From positions 1 to 30,346 of the forward strand of contig JAJAZM010000079.1 of the NCBI GenBank assembly GCA_026785645.1: a stretch of DNA of 30,346 nucleotides. Direction: 5' to 3'. Under the pieces are notes generated by a model. The model ran no database searches. It was not told the origin of the DNA and saw nothing but the letters and a program-made list of their open reading frames with translations. Source of the DNA: Sphingomonas bacterium. GTDB taxonomy: Bacteria > Pseudomonadota > Alphaproteobacteria > Sphingomonadales > Sphingomonadaceae. Below, piece after piece: positions 22,157 through 29,666 of this stretch. Position 1 is the stretch's first letter; every line of letters begins with the position of its first letter. The translations under genes and the position numbers were made by a program.

Positions 22157-23378
22157 CCGCAGTAACAGCCGCTTCGCGGTCGATCTGGGCGCGACTTTTC
22201 TTCTCGGCGGCGGTCTTGAGTTGGCCGCAGGCGGCGTCGATATCGCGGCCGCGCGGGGTGCGTACCGGGGCCGAGATTCCGGCGGCGAAGATGATGTTGG
22301 AAAAGCTTCGGATCCGCTCCGGGTCCGAGCATAGATATGCCGAGCCCTCCCACGGGTTGAACGGGATCAGATTGACCTTGGCGGGAAGGTCATACGCCTT
22401 GATCAGCCGGACCAGCTCGCGCGCATCGGCGTCGCTGTCATTCTTGTCCTTGAGCATGACATATTCGAACGTGATCCGCCGCGCATTGTTGGCGCCGGGA
22501 TAATCGGCGCATGCCTGCAGAAGCTGTTCAATGCCGTACTTGCGGTTGATCGGGACGATCTCGTCGCGCACTTGCTTGGTTACCGCGTGGAGCGAGACCG
22601 CGAGATTGACCCCGATCTCCTCTCCCGCCCGCGCCATCATCGGCACCACGCCCGAAGTCGACAGCGTGATGCGGCGCTTGGAGAGGCCGAGCCCGTCGCC
22701 GTCCATCACGATCTTCAACGAATCGCGGACATTGTCGAAATTATACAGCGGCTCGCCCATGCCCATCATCACGATGTTGGTCAGCATGCGACCTTCCTGC
22801 GAATAGCCGCCGTCCGCTCCATGCTCGCCGAGCTTGGGCCATTCGCCGAGCGAATCGCGCGCCAGCATTACCTGGCCAACAATCTCCGCCGGCTCGAGGT
22901 TGCGCACCAATTTCATCGTGCCCGTATGGCAGAAAGTGCAGTTGAGCGTACAGCCGACCTGGCTCGACACGCACAGGGTGCCGCGGTCGGCATCGGGGAT
23001 GAACACCATCTCATACTCATGGCCGTCATGCGTTCGCAGCAGCCACTTGCGCGTGCCATCGGTCGAGACTTGCGCCTCGACCACTTGCGGCCGGGTGATT
23101 GCGAACCGCTCCGCCAGCCACGGCGACTGCGCCTTGGCGATGTCGGTCATCGCGGTGAAGTCGCTTTCCCCGCGGTTATAGATCCAGTGGAAAATCTGCT
23201 TGGCGCGCAATTTGGCCTGGCGCGGTTCGAGCCCGGCTTCCTCCAGCGCGGCGCGAATTGCCTCGCGCGGCAGGCCCACCAATTCGACCTTGCCGTCGGA
23301 GCGCGGCTGCGCCTTGCGTGGCACAGTCACGGGGTCGGCCGATCCGGGGATCGGCATCAGGGCGGTATCGGCACTCAT
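22137..23378 (-). CDS. rlmN: 23S rRNA (adenine-2503-C2)/tRNA (adenine-37-C2) methyltransferase RlmN
   Basis: The 413-residue radical-SAM enzyme methylates A2503 of 23S rRNA and A37 of some tRNAs. The iron-sulfur motif is CTLNCTFCHTG (CxxxCxxC, about residues 142-149), with SSQVGC before it. NIVMMGMGEPLYNFDNV, ITLSTSGVVP, LAVSLHA and VNLIPFNPW follow. The C-terminal ACGQL carries the second catalytic cysteine that forms the methylated intermediate. Full length. The gene is first or second in a minus-strand row, 37 bp after the IalB-like gene. Confidence 0.97.
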   Translation of the reverse strand: MSADTALMPIPGSADPVTVPRKAQPRSDGKVELVGLPREAIRAALEEAGLEPRQAKLRAKQIFHWIYNRGESDFTAMTDIAKAQSPWLAERFAITRPQVVEAQVSTDGTRKWLLRTHDGHEYEMVFIPDADRGTLCVSSQVGCTLNCTFCHTGTMKLVRNLEPAEIVGQVMLARDSLGEWPKLGEHGADGGYSQEGRMLTNIVMMGMGEPLYNFDNVRDSLKIVMDGDGLGLSKRRITLSTSGVVPMMARAGEEIGVNLAVSLHAVTKQVRDEIVPINRKYGIEQLLQACADYPGANNARRITFEYVMLKDKNDSDADARELVRLIKAYDLPAKVNLIPFNPWEGSAYLCSDPERIRSFSNIIFAAGISAPVRTPRGRDIDAACGQLKTAAEKKSRAQIDREAAVTAVDEPAS

Positions 23379-23415
23379 GGATTAGCCGCCATGTAGTCGG
23401 AATGCGGCGAAATAC

Positions 23416-23868
23416 CTACTTCTTCCTGAGGCAGGCCGCCGCAGCGGCGTCGATTGCCGTCGGAGCGCCGCTCAAGACGTAGCGATCGACCATCCGCCGT
23501 CCGGCCAGATCGCGCGCCTCGACCCGCATCCCGGTCGAGGAGCGGATCGCGGCGATGATCGCGGCTTCCTGCGCTGGTCCCCGGCTCCACGCCCCGGCCC
23601 CGCGCGCGGGCAGCAGGAACGGCTGGTCGCCGATCGTCATCACCACCGACGATCCCGGGCGGCTTGGCCGGCGCAACGCGACGCTCAGCTCACCCCGGCG
23701 CGACCCGCCGCGATCGAAGGAGATGGCGATATGCGGCTGCGGCTCCCCCTTGCGCGGCACCAGCAGCGAGCGTGACATCGCCTCGCAGCTCGCCCCGCGA
23801 TCGAACGCCGCCCAATCGCCGCTAACGGCGATCGGTTGGGCAATCAGGATCAGGGCGAGCAGCATCAC
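23416..23868 (-). CDS. IalB-like secreted protein
   Basis: The 150-residue product begins with a short signal peptide (LLALILIAQPIAVSG) and continues DWAAFDRGASCEAMSRSL. The pattern of a DW start, a first Cys, a central strand VVMTIGDQPFLLP and W, an AIIAAIRSSTGMRVEARD helix and a final AAAAACL Cys resembles invasion-associated locus B (IalB) family proteins, which are periplasmic and of unknown mechanism. The two cysteines (Cys28 and Cys147 approximately) may form a disulfide. Start GTG at 23868 or ATG at 23865; the difference is one residue. Confidence 0.65.
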   Translation of the reverse strand: MMLLALILIAQPIAVSGDWAAFDRGASCEAMSRSLLVPRKGEPQPHIAISFDRGGSRRGELSVALRRPSRPGSSVVMTIGDQPFLLPARGAGAWSRGPAQEAAIIAAIRSSTGMRVEARDLAGRRMVDRYVLSGAPTAIDAAAAACLRKK

Positions 23869-23913
23869 CTCACCGTTCGGGCAAAGCGGCGCGAAATCAA
23901 GCGGAAGCGGGGA

Positions 23914-24102
23914 TTAGCAGTCGGTGTTAGGCGAGGCGGTGGCGGCGGCGCATTCGGTCGGCTCGTCGATCGAATCGGTGATCGCGGTGCCCAGCGCCAG
24001 TGCGCCGAAGGTGATTGCGGCACCGGCAATTGCCAGCACAAGCGCATATTCGGCGGCCGCGGCCCCGCTGCGATCCTTGCCCAATCCTCGACGTTCGCTC
24101 AT
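23914..24102 (-). CDS. Flp-family type IVb pilin
   Basis: The 62-residue protein is a Flp-type prepilin: a basic leader ending in Gly13, then AAAAEYALVLAIAG with Glu at +5 and Tyr at +6 of the mature pilin, the TadV/CpaA prepilin peptidase signature. The hydrophobic helix spans about 14-42. Two cysteines in the short tail (51 and 62) could form a terminal disulfide. GAGG at 9 bp supports the ATG at 24102. No tad/cpa assembly gene is seen within the window, so it must use machinery encoded elsewhere or act outside a classical tad pilus. Confidence 0.85.
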   Translation of the reverse strand: MSERRGLGKDRSGAAAAEYALVLAIAGAAITFGALALGTAITDSIDEPTECAAATASPNTDC

Positions 24103-24279
24103 CGCTCGCATCCTCGGCAGAAGCCTGCGGCAACGCATCGCCGCATCCTCGATTATGTTGGATCGGCATGACTCGCATACCGCCGTTTGCCGCTGCCAAA
24201 TCGTTAAGCAAAAGTCAAGCGATCTTATTAACGGAGATTAAACACTGCCCCGAATTGGGGCAGCCGTCATGCGCTGCAA

Positions 24280-25080
24280 TCACGCTGGAATGCGGTGTCG
24301 GAAGGTGACGTTGACCCGCGTCGACAGCAGCAGATAGGGCAGCCACAAAGCGATACTCACGACCGCCTTCATCACATTGGCGCGAAGCAACCCGTCGAGC
24401 GCGGTCGATACCGCAACCGGCAACCCGGGATCGAGGCTGGCCACGCCGGCGATTAGCGACTGCACCGATAGATCGATGATCCACACCATCGCCAACAACC
24501 GCGGGAAGCTCGGCAGTCGGCGCAGGCCGGCCACGAAGGCGACGACATAGAGGCTCGACAGCAGGACGACATCGAGCGTCATCAGCAGGTTGAGCGTACG
24601 CAGCCAGTCGGGAACCGCGCCGGTCAGCGCCGGCATTGCGGCGAGATATTCTGCGGTTCGAAGCGGGACGTTGATCAGCATTCCGACCAGCAGCGGAACC
24701 ATCAACCCGGTGGTGCCATAAAGCTTGTGGCCGCGCGCCTCGGCCGCACCGACGTCGCGCCATTGGCCGAACCGCGCCAGCCGAAGCGACGGTCGTCCCC
24801 AGCGATCGGCCCCGGCAAACCAGCGAAGCGCCAGCGCCATCGACATGATCGGCGCGCCGATCACCAGCATGTAGGGCAAGACAGTAGTAAGGTCGGGCCC
24901 CGCACCGCGCCACGGGCTGACCGCGATCCGCAGCGCACAGGCGATGCAGGCAAGTAGCAGCCAGCCGAGCATGATCCGCGACATCCCGCCTTCGATCGAC
25001 GCCAGCATGGCGGTCGAGCGGGCGTGCAGATGCTGTCGCAATATCCTCATCGGGTTGAGACTCTTCGCGTCGGTGTTCAT
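24280..25080 (-). CDS. Polytopic membrane protein, DUF2569-like
   Basis: The 266-residue protein has about six hydrophobic spans after a basic N-terminus of about 30 residues. The last part, VVSIALWLPYLLLSTRVNVTFRHR, is like the end of DUF2569 proteins (W-x-P-Y-x-L-x-S-x-R-V). No catalytic motif is visible and no function can be assigned. It is separated from flp by 177 bp and reads from the 241-bp divergent gap shared with the NfrB-like gene (25081-25321), in which I see no gene and no convincing promoter. Confidence 0.55.
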   Translation of the reverse strand: MNTDAKSLNPMRILRQHLHARSTAMLASIEGGMSRIMLGWLLLACIACALRIAVSPWRGAGPDLTTVLPYMLVIGAPIMSMALALRWFAGADRWGRPSLRLARFGQWRDVGAAEARGHKLYGTTGLMVPLLVGMLINVPLRTAEYLAAMPALTGAVPDWLRTLNLLMTLDVVLLSSLYVVAFVAGLRRLPSFPRLLAMVWIIDLSVQSLIAGVASLDPGLPVAVSTALDGLLRANVMKAVVSIALWLPYLLLSTRVNVTFRHRIPA

Positions 25081-25321
25081 GGTTGCCGAGAATAGGCATG
25101 GTTGCCTTACTGACTGGTAAAAGTCGCGACCGGGCCCAATCGTTCCATTCGCTGCGGCAACGAAACGACTGCTCCGATTTGGATGTTCTTGTTGTTTGGG
25201 ACCGGTTGTGACATGATCCTCTCGCTCGGTGTTATCAACTCATACTATTGGGGGTGGCATGCGGGCAATTCATCACAATCCTTGTCGTTGCGCTTCAGTC
25301 TAGCTCGGGCGGCGTAAGCGC

Positions 25322-26692
25322 ATGTCCCCCGCGTTCATACTGAGCGACCTGGCGTCGGAGCTCGCGCTGTTCGCCGCGGCCGGCTTCCTGTTGTTCGCTC
25401 TCGACGATCTGGCTGTCGATCTGATCTATTTCGCGCGGCGCGGTTGGCGCGCGCTGACGATCTACAGTCGATATCCGCGCGCCTTTGCCGGATCACTGCC
25501 CGCGCCCGCCAATCCCGGCCGCATTGCGGTGTTCATTCCGGCGTGGGACGAATCGGCGGTGATCGCCGACATGTTGCGCGCCACGCTCAAACGCTGGGGC
25601 GACGGCGATTTTCGATTGTTCGTCGGCTATTATGCCAATGACCCGCTGACCGAAGCCGCGATCGGGCAGGTCGTCGACCCGCGAATCGAAGCGGTGCTGG
25701 TCGAAGACCATGGCCCGACCACCAAGGCCGACTGCCTCAATCAACTCTATGATGCCTTGGTCGCAATCGAATGCCGCGAAAGCTGGACCGCCAAGGCGGT
25801 GGTGCTGCACGATGCCGAGGATCTGGTCCACCCGCTCGAGATCAGGCTGTTCGACGTACTGACCGAAAAAGCGGCGCTGGTGCAATTGCCGGTAATCCCC
25901 CTGCTCGATCCCGAATCGCGCTGGATCGGCGGCCATTATTGCGACGAATTCGCCGAGAGCCACGGCAAGGAACTGGTAGTGCGCGAGGCGGTCGGTGCAT
26001 CGATCCCGCTCGCCGGGGTGGGCTGCGCCATGGCCCGCGACGCCATCGCGCGGCTCGCCGCCGACAATGGCGGCCGACCATTTGCGGCGCAGTGCATGAC
26101 CGAGGATTATGAGCTTGGCCTGCGCATCGGCGCATTTGCCGACAAGACGATGTTCGTCCGCATCCCGGCGGTCGCCGGCAGCCGCTCGGTGGTTTCGAGC
26201 CGCGGCCATTTCCCGGGGACGCTCGATGCCGCGGTGCGCCAGAAAGCGCGCTGGATCGGCGGGATTGCGCTGGCCGGGTGGGAGCGGCTTGGCTGGCGCG
26301 GCGGGATCGGCGAACGCTGGATGCGGATGCGCGACCGGCGCGGCCCGCTGGCCGCCTTGCTGCTCGTTGCGGGCTATGCCGCGATCCTGTTGTGGGCCCA
26401 ATTGTGGATCGCGACGAAGCTTGGCGCGCCGGTGATGCTTGCCGCGTCGCCGGTGCTGATCGTGCTGCTCAAGGTCAATGCGGTGCTGCTTGCATGGCGC
26501 GTCCTGGTCCGCGCCGGATTCGTCACCGCGACCTACGGCATCGGCCAGGGATTGCTGTCGATCCCGCGCTTGGCGGTCGGCAATCTGATTTCGATCCTCG
26601 CGGTCAAGCGCGCCATCGGCATCCATGCTTCGGGCGGGCCGAAGCAGTGGGAGAAGACCCGCCACATCTTCCCGGCGGGGGAGCAAGTATGA
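25322..26692 (+). CDS. NfrB-like membrane glycosyltransferase (GT2, processive type)
   Basis: The 456-residue protein has an N-terminal membrane span (about 15-35), a GT2 domain and at least three C-terminal spans (about 342-362, 373-391 and 405-435). Catalytic features: FIPAWDESAVI (about 70-80), VVLHDAEDLVHP (D-x-x-D, about 160-171), MTEDYELGLR (ED, 259-268) and RQKARWIGG (the QxxRW product-binding motif), as in cellulose-synthase-like processive enzymes and in NfrB, the phage N4 adsorption factor and glycan synthase of E. coli. It lacks the C-terminal c-di-GMP-binding MshEN domain that E. coli NfrB has. The stop overlaps the start of the barrel protein (ATGA). Confidence 0.85.
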   Translation: MSPAFILSDLASELALFAAAGFLLFALDDLAVDLIYFARRGWRALTIYSRYPRAFAGSLPAPANPGRIAVFIPAWDESAVIADMLRATLKRWGDGDFRLFVGYYANDPLTEAAIGQVVDPRIEAVLVEDHGPTTKADCLNQLYDALVAIECRESWTAKAVVLHDAEDLVHPLEIRLFDVLTEKAALVQLPVIPLLDPESRWIGGHYCDEFAESHGKELVVREAVGASIPLAGVGCAMARDAIARLAADNGGRPFAAQCMTEDYELGLRIGAFADKTMFVRIPAVAGSRSVVSSRGHFPGTLDAAVRQKARWIGGIALAGWERLGWRGGIGERWMRMRDRRGPLAALLLVAGYAAILLWAQLWIATKLGAPVMLAASPVLIVLLKVNAVLLAWRVLVRAGFVTATYGIGQGLLSIPRLAVGNLISILAVKRAIGIHASGGPKQWEKTRHIFPAGEQV

Positions 26693-27861
26693 GCGCGTCG
26701 ATCCGCTTCCTTGGGTTTGCGGTGCTCGCCTGGGTAGGGGTGCGCGCGGCCAGCCTGGCTTTCTATCCGCCGACCAGTGCGGTCGCCGCCAACGCATCCC
26801 GCGCCGCGGCCATTCCGCCGGTCGCGCAGACCCGGTTCGACCCGCCGCCGCCGCCCGACCCAATGGCACAGCAGGCCTTTTACCCGGGCCAACCGGGCTA
26901 TTGGCCGCCGGGTTACGCGCCACCGGGTTATGGACCACCGGGCTATGGACCACCGGACTATGGATCGATGTATCCGGCCGCTTATTCACCGCCCTACGGC
27001 TATCCACGCGGCGACCGGACGATCGTCATTCCGGCAAGCTGGCCGGCCCATGCCGCCCCCCGAAGCGAGCCGGGCGGATGGGCGGGGATCATGCCGACCC
27101 CGCGGCCGCTTTATGCGGAACAGCTTTCGCCCGGGCCATGGCCCGAAATTGATGCTCCACCGGCGTCGGCCGCCCGGTCGAACCGAGGAGCAACGCCGGC
27201 GTTTCCGTCGACCCCCGTCCGCCCACCGCGCTTCGATCGGTTGCAACTCACCGCTTGGGCGCTGCTTCGCGGCACCGGTCGCGGGACTATCCCGACCACG
27301 TCGCTGGCCAGCGGCGGGACACTTGGCGGGAGCCAGGCCGGGGCGCGGCTGACCTGGCGCTTCAACCAGGCGTGGGCGGCGTCGATCCGGAGCAGTTCGT
27401 CGGGTGGCGGAGTGCGCGGGGCCGAGGTTGCCGGCGGGATCCGCTGGCAGCCGTTCCAATCGATCCCGATCGCCTTCACTGCCGAGCGCCGCGAAGGGCT
27501 TGGCCGGTTTGGCGGGCGCTCGGCCTTCGCCTTGTTTGCCGAGGGCGGGATCTATCACCGCGCCTTGTTCAACAAAGTCTATCTCGACGGCTATATCCAG
27601 GGCGGCGTGGTCGGGTTCAACAATCGCGACCTGTTCGTCGATGGAGGGGCGACTCTGACGCGGCCGATCTGGCGCAATATTTCGGGCGGGTTCGGGGTAT
27701 GGGGCGCGGCCCAGCCGGGGCTGTACCGGCTCGACGCGGGCCCCCGGATCAGCATGCAGGTGCGGCGCGGGATCAAGGTGCATGCCGATTATCGCCAGCG
27801 GCTGATCGGCAATGCCGCGCCGCCGTCCGGACCTGCCATCACGCTCGCCGCGGACTTCTGA
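26689..27861 (+). CDS. NfrA C-terminal-like outer-membrane barrel with Pro/Gly/Tyr repeat
   Basis: The 390-residue protein starts with a hydrophobic signal segment (about 5-24). Residues 60-105 are rich in Pro, Gly and Tyr, including five consecutive pentapeptides of PPGYG type. From about residue 180 the sequence looks like a beta-barrel: LQLTAWALLRG, TLGGSQAGARLTWRFN, GIRWQPFQSIPIAFTAERREGLG, ending in an alternating strand with C-terminal Phe (ITLAADF), as required for BAM recognition. The GGSQAG and AERRxxLG patterns match the C-terminal domain of bacteriophage N4 adsorption protein A. It is coupled to the NfrB-like gene, so it is likely the outer-membrane exit port for that enzyme's polymer. 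TPR repeats of full NfrA are missing. Confidence 0.75.
   Translation: MSASIRFLGFAVLAWVGVRAASLAFYPPTSAVAANASRAAAIPPVAQTRFDPPPPPDPMAQQAFYPGQPGYWPPGYAPPGYGPPGYGPPDYGSMYPAAYSPPYGYPRGDRTIVIPASWPAHAAPRSEPGGWAGIMPTPRPLYAEQLSPGPWPEIDAPPASAARSNRGATPAFPSTPVRPPRFDRLQLTAWALLRGTGRGTIPTTSLASGGTLGGSQAGARLTWRFNQAWAASIRSSSSGGGVRGAEVAGGIRWQPFQSIPIAFTAERREGLGRFGGRSAFALFAEGGIYHRALFNKVYLDGYIQGGVVGFNNRDLFVDGGATLTRPIWRNISGGFGVWGAAQPGLYRLDAGPRISMQVRRGIKVHADYRQRLIGNAAPPSGPAITLAADF
26890..26964 (+). repeat. Five 15-bp tandem repeats coding PPGYG-type pentapeptides
   Basis: Units at 26890, 26905, 26920, 26935 and 26950 follow CCACCGGGYTATGGA with few differences (the last three differ by single bases), coding QPGYW, PPGYA, PPGYG, PPGYG and PPDYG. 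The near identity suggests recent slippage expansion; unit number may vary between strains. Confidence 0.9.
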
Positions 27862-27911
27862 CGCCAACGGCTGGAATGCGCCCCAACTAAGGGCTAGCGT
27901 GTCCTTGGTTC

Positions 27912-28823
27912 ATGGACATTTACCTCCCCATCGCCGGCATGTCGGTCAATGCCCTGCTGATCATCGCGCTCGGCGCGCTGGTCGGTTTGCTGTCGGGCAT
28001 GTTCGGGGTCGGCGGCGGCTTCCTGACCACGCCATTGCTGATCTTTTACGGCATTCCGCCAACCGTCGCCGTGGCCTCGGCCACCACCCAGATCACCGGC
28101 GCGAGCGTGTCTGGAGCCTACGCCCACTGGAAGCGCGGCGGGGTCGATTTCCGGATGGGCGGGGTGATGATCGCGGGCGGCCTGCTTGGCACGCTGGCCG
28201 GAGCCGGGATCTTCCGCTTGCTCGAAAATAGCGGCCAGATCGACCTGTTGATCGGCTTTCTCTACGTCGTCCTGCTGGGCTCGATCGGGGCGCTGATGCT
28301 CAAGGATGCGGTGATTGCGCTGGGCTGGGTGGCGGCGCCGTTCAAGGCCGCCCCCCCGAAGCGCCACAACCGCTGGGTGGCGAGCTTTCCGCTGCGCTGG
28401 CGATTCTATGCCTCGGGTCTGTACATCTCCCCGCTCGCGCCAATGGCGCTGGGGTTCATCGCCGGGATTCTCACCGTATTGCTCGGGGTCGGCGGCGGCT
28501 TCATCCTCGTCCCCGCGATGATCTACATCCTCGGCATGGCGGCGCGGGTCGTGATCGGGACCAGCCTGGTGATGATCGTCGCGGTCAGCGCGGTCGCCAC
28601 CTTCATCCTCGCGCTGACCACCCAGTCGGTCGACATCGTGCTGGCTGGCCTGCTGTTGCTCGGCGGCGTGGTCGGGGCGCAATATGGCGCCCGCCTCGCG
28701 ACCCGCCTGAAGCCCGATTTGCTGCGGCTCGCACTGGCCGTGATCATCCTGCTGGTCGCGCTTCGAATGGCGCTCGGCCTCGCCTGGCAGCCCGATGAAA
28801 TCTACACGGTGACCGGGCTGTGA
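27912..28823 (+). CDS. TauE/SafE family sulfite/anion exporter
   Basis: The 303-residue protein has about eight spans in two internally repeated halves, each with the family motif: GMFGVGGGFLTTPLL (30-43) and LLGVGGGFILVPAM (about 190-204). The family exports sulfite, sulfoacetate or similar small anions, or imports them in some cases. The stop overlaps the GTG of the TIGR02186 gene (GTGA). A substrate cannot be assigned from sequence. Confidence 0.93.
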   Translation: MDIYLPIAGMSVNALLIIALGALVGLLSGMFGVGGGFLTTPLLIFYGIPPTVAVASATTQITGASVSGAYAHWKRGGVDFRMGGVMIAGGLLGTLAGAGIFRLLENSGQIDLLIGFLYVVLLGSIGALMLKDAVIALGWVAAPFKAAPPKRHNRWVASFPLRWRFYASGLYISPLAPMALGFIAGILTVLLGVGGGFILVPAMIYILGMAARVVIGTSLVMIVAVSAVATFILALTTQSVDIVLAGLLLLGGVVGAQYGARLATRLKPDLLRLALAVIILLVALRMALGLAWQPDEIYTVTGL

Positions 28824-29581
28824 AATTGCTCTCGATTCTGCTCGCGCTTGCCGCCCCGTTGTTGATCGGCGCGTCGAAGCCGGTGCTGGTGCCCGACGTC
28901 TCGGCGCGCTCGATCGAGATCCGCTACAGCTTCAGCGGCGCGCAATTATTGCTGTTCGGCGCGATCCTCTATCCCGGCGGCCGGGTGCCCGCCAAACCGC
29001 TCGATATCGCGGTGGTGGTCAAGGGGCCGGTCGAGCCGATTTTGGTGCGCGAGAAGCAGCAGATTGCGGGCATCTGGATGAATGCCGATTCGCACCGCTT
29101 CCGCTCGGCCCCGTCGTTCTACGCCATCGCCTCCTCGCGACCGATGCGCGACCTGGTCGATGAGCGCACCGCGGCGATCTACGAGCTTGGGCTGGGCGAT
29201 CTCCAGCTGTCGCCCGGCGGCGGCGCGCTTCCGGAAAAAGAGCGTCGGTTCGAGGCCGGTCTGCTCGAACTGCGAAAGCGCCAGCGGCTCTATGCCGAGG
29301 ATCCCACGGGAGTCGAGATCAGCGAGCGCGTGCTCTACCGCGCGCGGATCAATATCCCCAGCCAGGTTCCGGTCGGCACCTATACCGCCGAGACCTTCCT
29401 GATCGACAATGGCCGGGTGGTCGCCGCCGCGACCAAGGAAATCGAAATCGGCAAATCGGGGTTCGAGCGGTTTATCGCGGTTGCGGCGCGGCGTTACGCC
29501 TTGTTGTACGGGCTCGCCGCAGTGCTGCTATCGGTCGGCCTGGGCTGGTTCGCCGCCTGGCTGTTCGCCCGCCGCGCCTGA
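28820..29581 (+). CDS. TIGR02186 / Alph_Pro_TM family protein
   Basis: The 253-residue protein has a signal segment (2-18), a long soluble domain and one C-terminal span (about 229-248) ending in an RRA tail, so it is anchored with the bulk in the periplasm. It matches the alphaproteobacterial TM family TIGR02186 (VPDVSARSIEIRYSFSGAQLLLFG, given here by its ends; DIAVVVKGP; VPVGTYTAETFLI). Members stand next to TauE/SafE genes so regularly that they are assumed to be partner subunits; no activity is known. GTG start in a 4-bp overlap with TauE. Confidence 0.88.
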   Translation: MKLLSILLALAAPLLIGASKPVLVPDVSARSIEIRYSFSGAQLLLFGAILYPGGRVPAKPLDIAVVVKGPVEPILVREKQQIAGIWMNADSHRFRSAPSFYAIASSRPMRDLVDERTAAIYELGLGDLQLSPGGGALPEKERRFEAGLLELRKRQRLYAEDPTGVEISERVLYRARINIPSQVPVGTYTAETFLIDNGRVVAAATKEIEIGKSGFERFIAVAARRYALLYGLAAVLLSVGLGWFAAWLFARRA

Positions 29582-29666
29582 CCAGTCGTCGCGGATCGCG
29601 TCAGCAAAATCTTAACTGCCTTCGCTTAACGTCCTGGCTTCTGGAACAGAGCAAGGTGCGACCCGA

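Noticed and set aside
24215..25099. Alternative minus-strand frame of 294 codons over the DUF2569-like gene
   Set aside because: It is Arg-rich without hydrophobic spans, while the chosen frame shows regular membrane helices and a family-like C-terminus.
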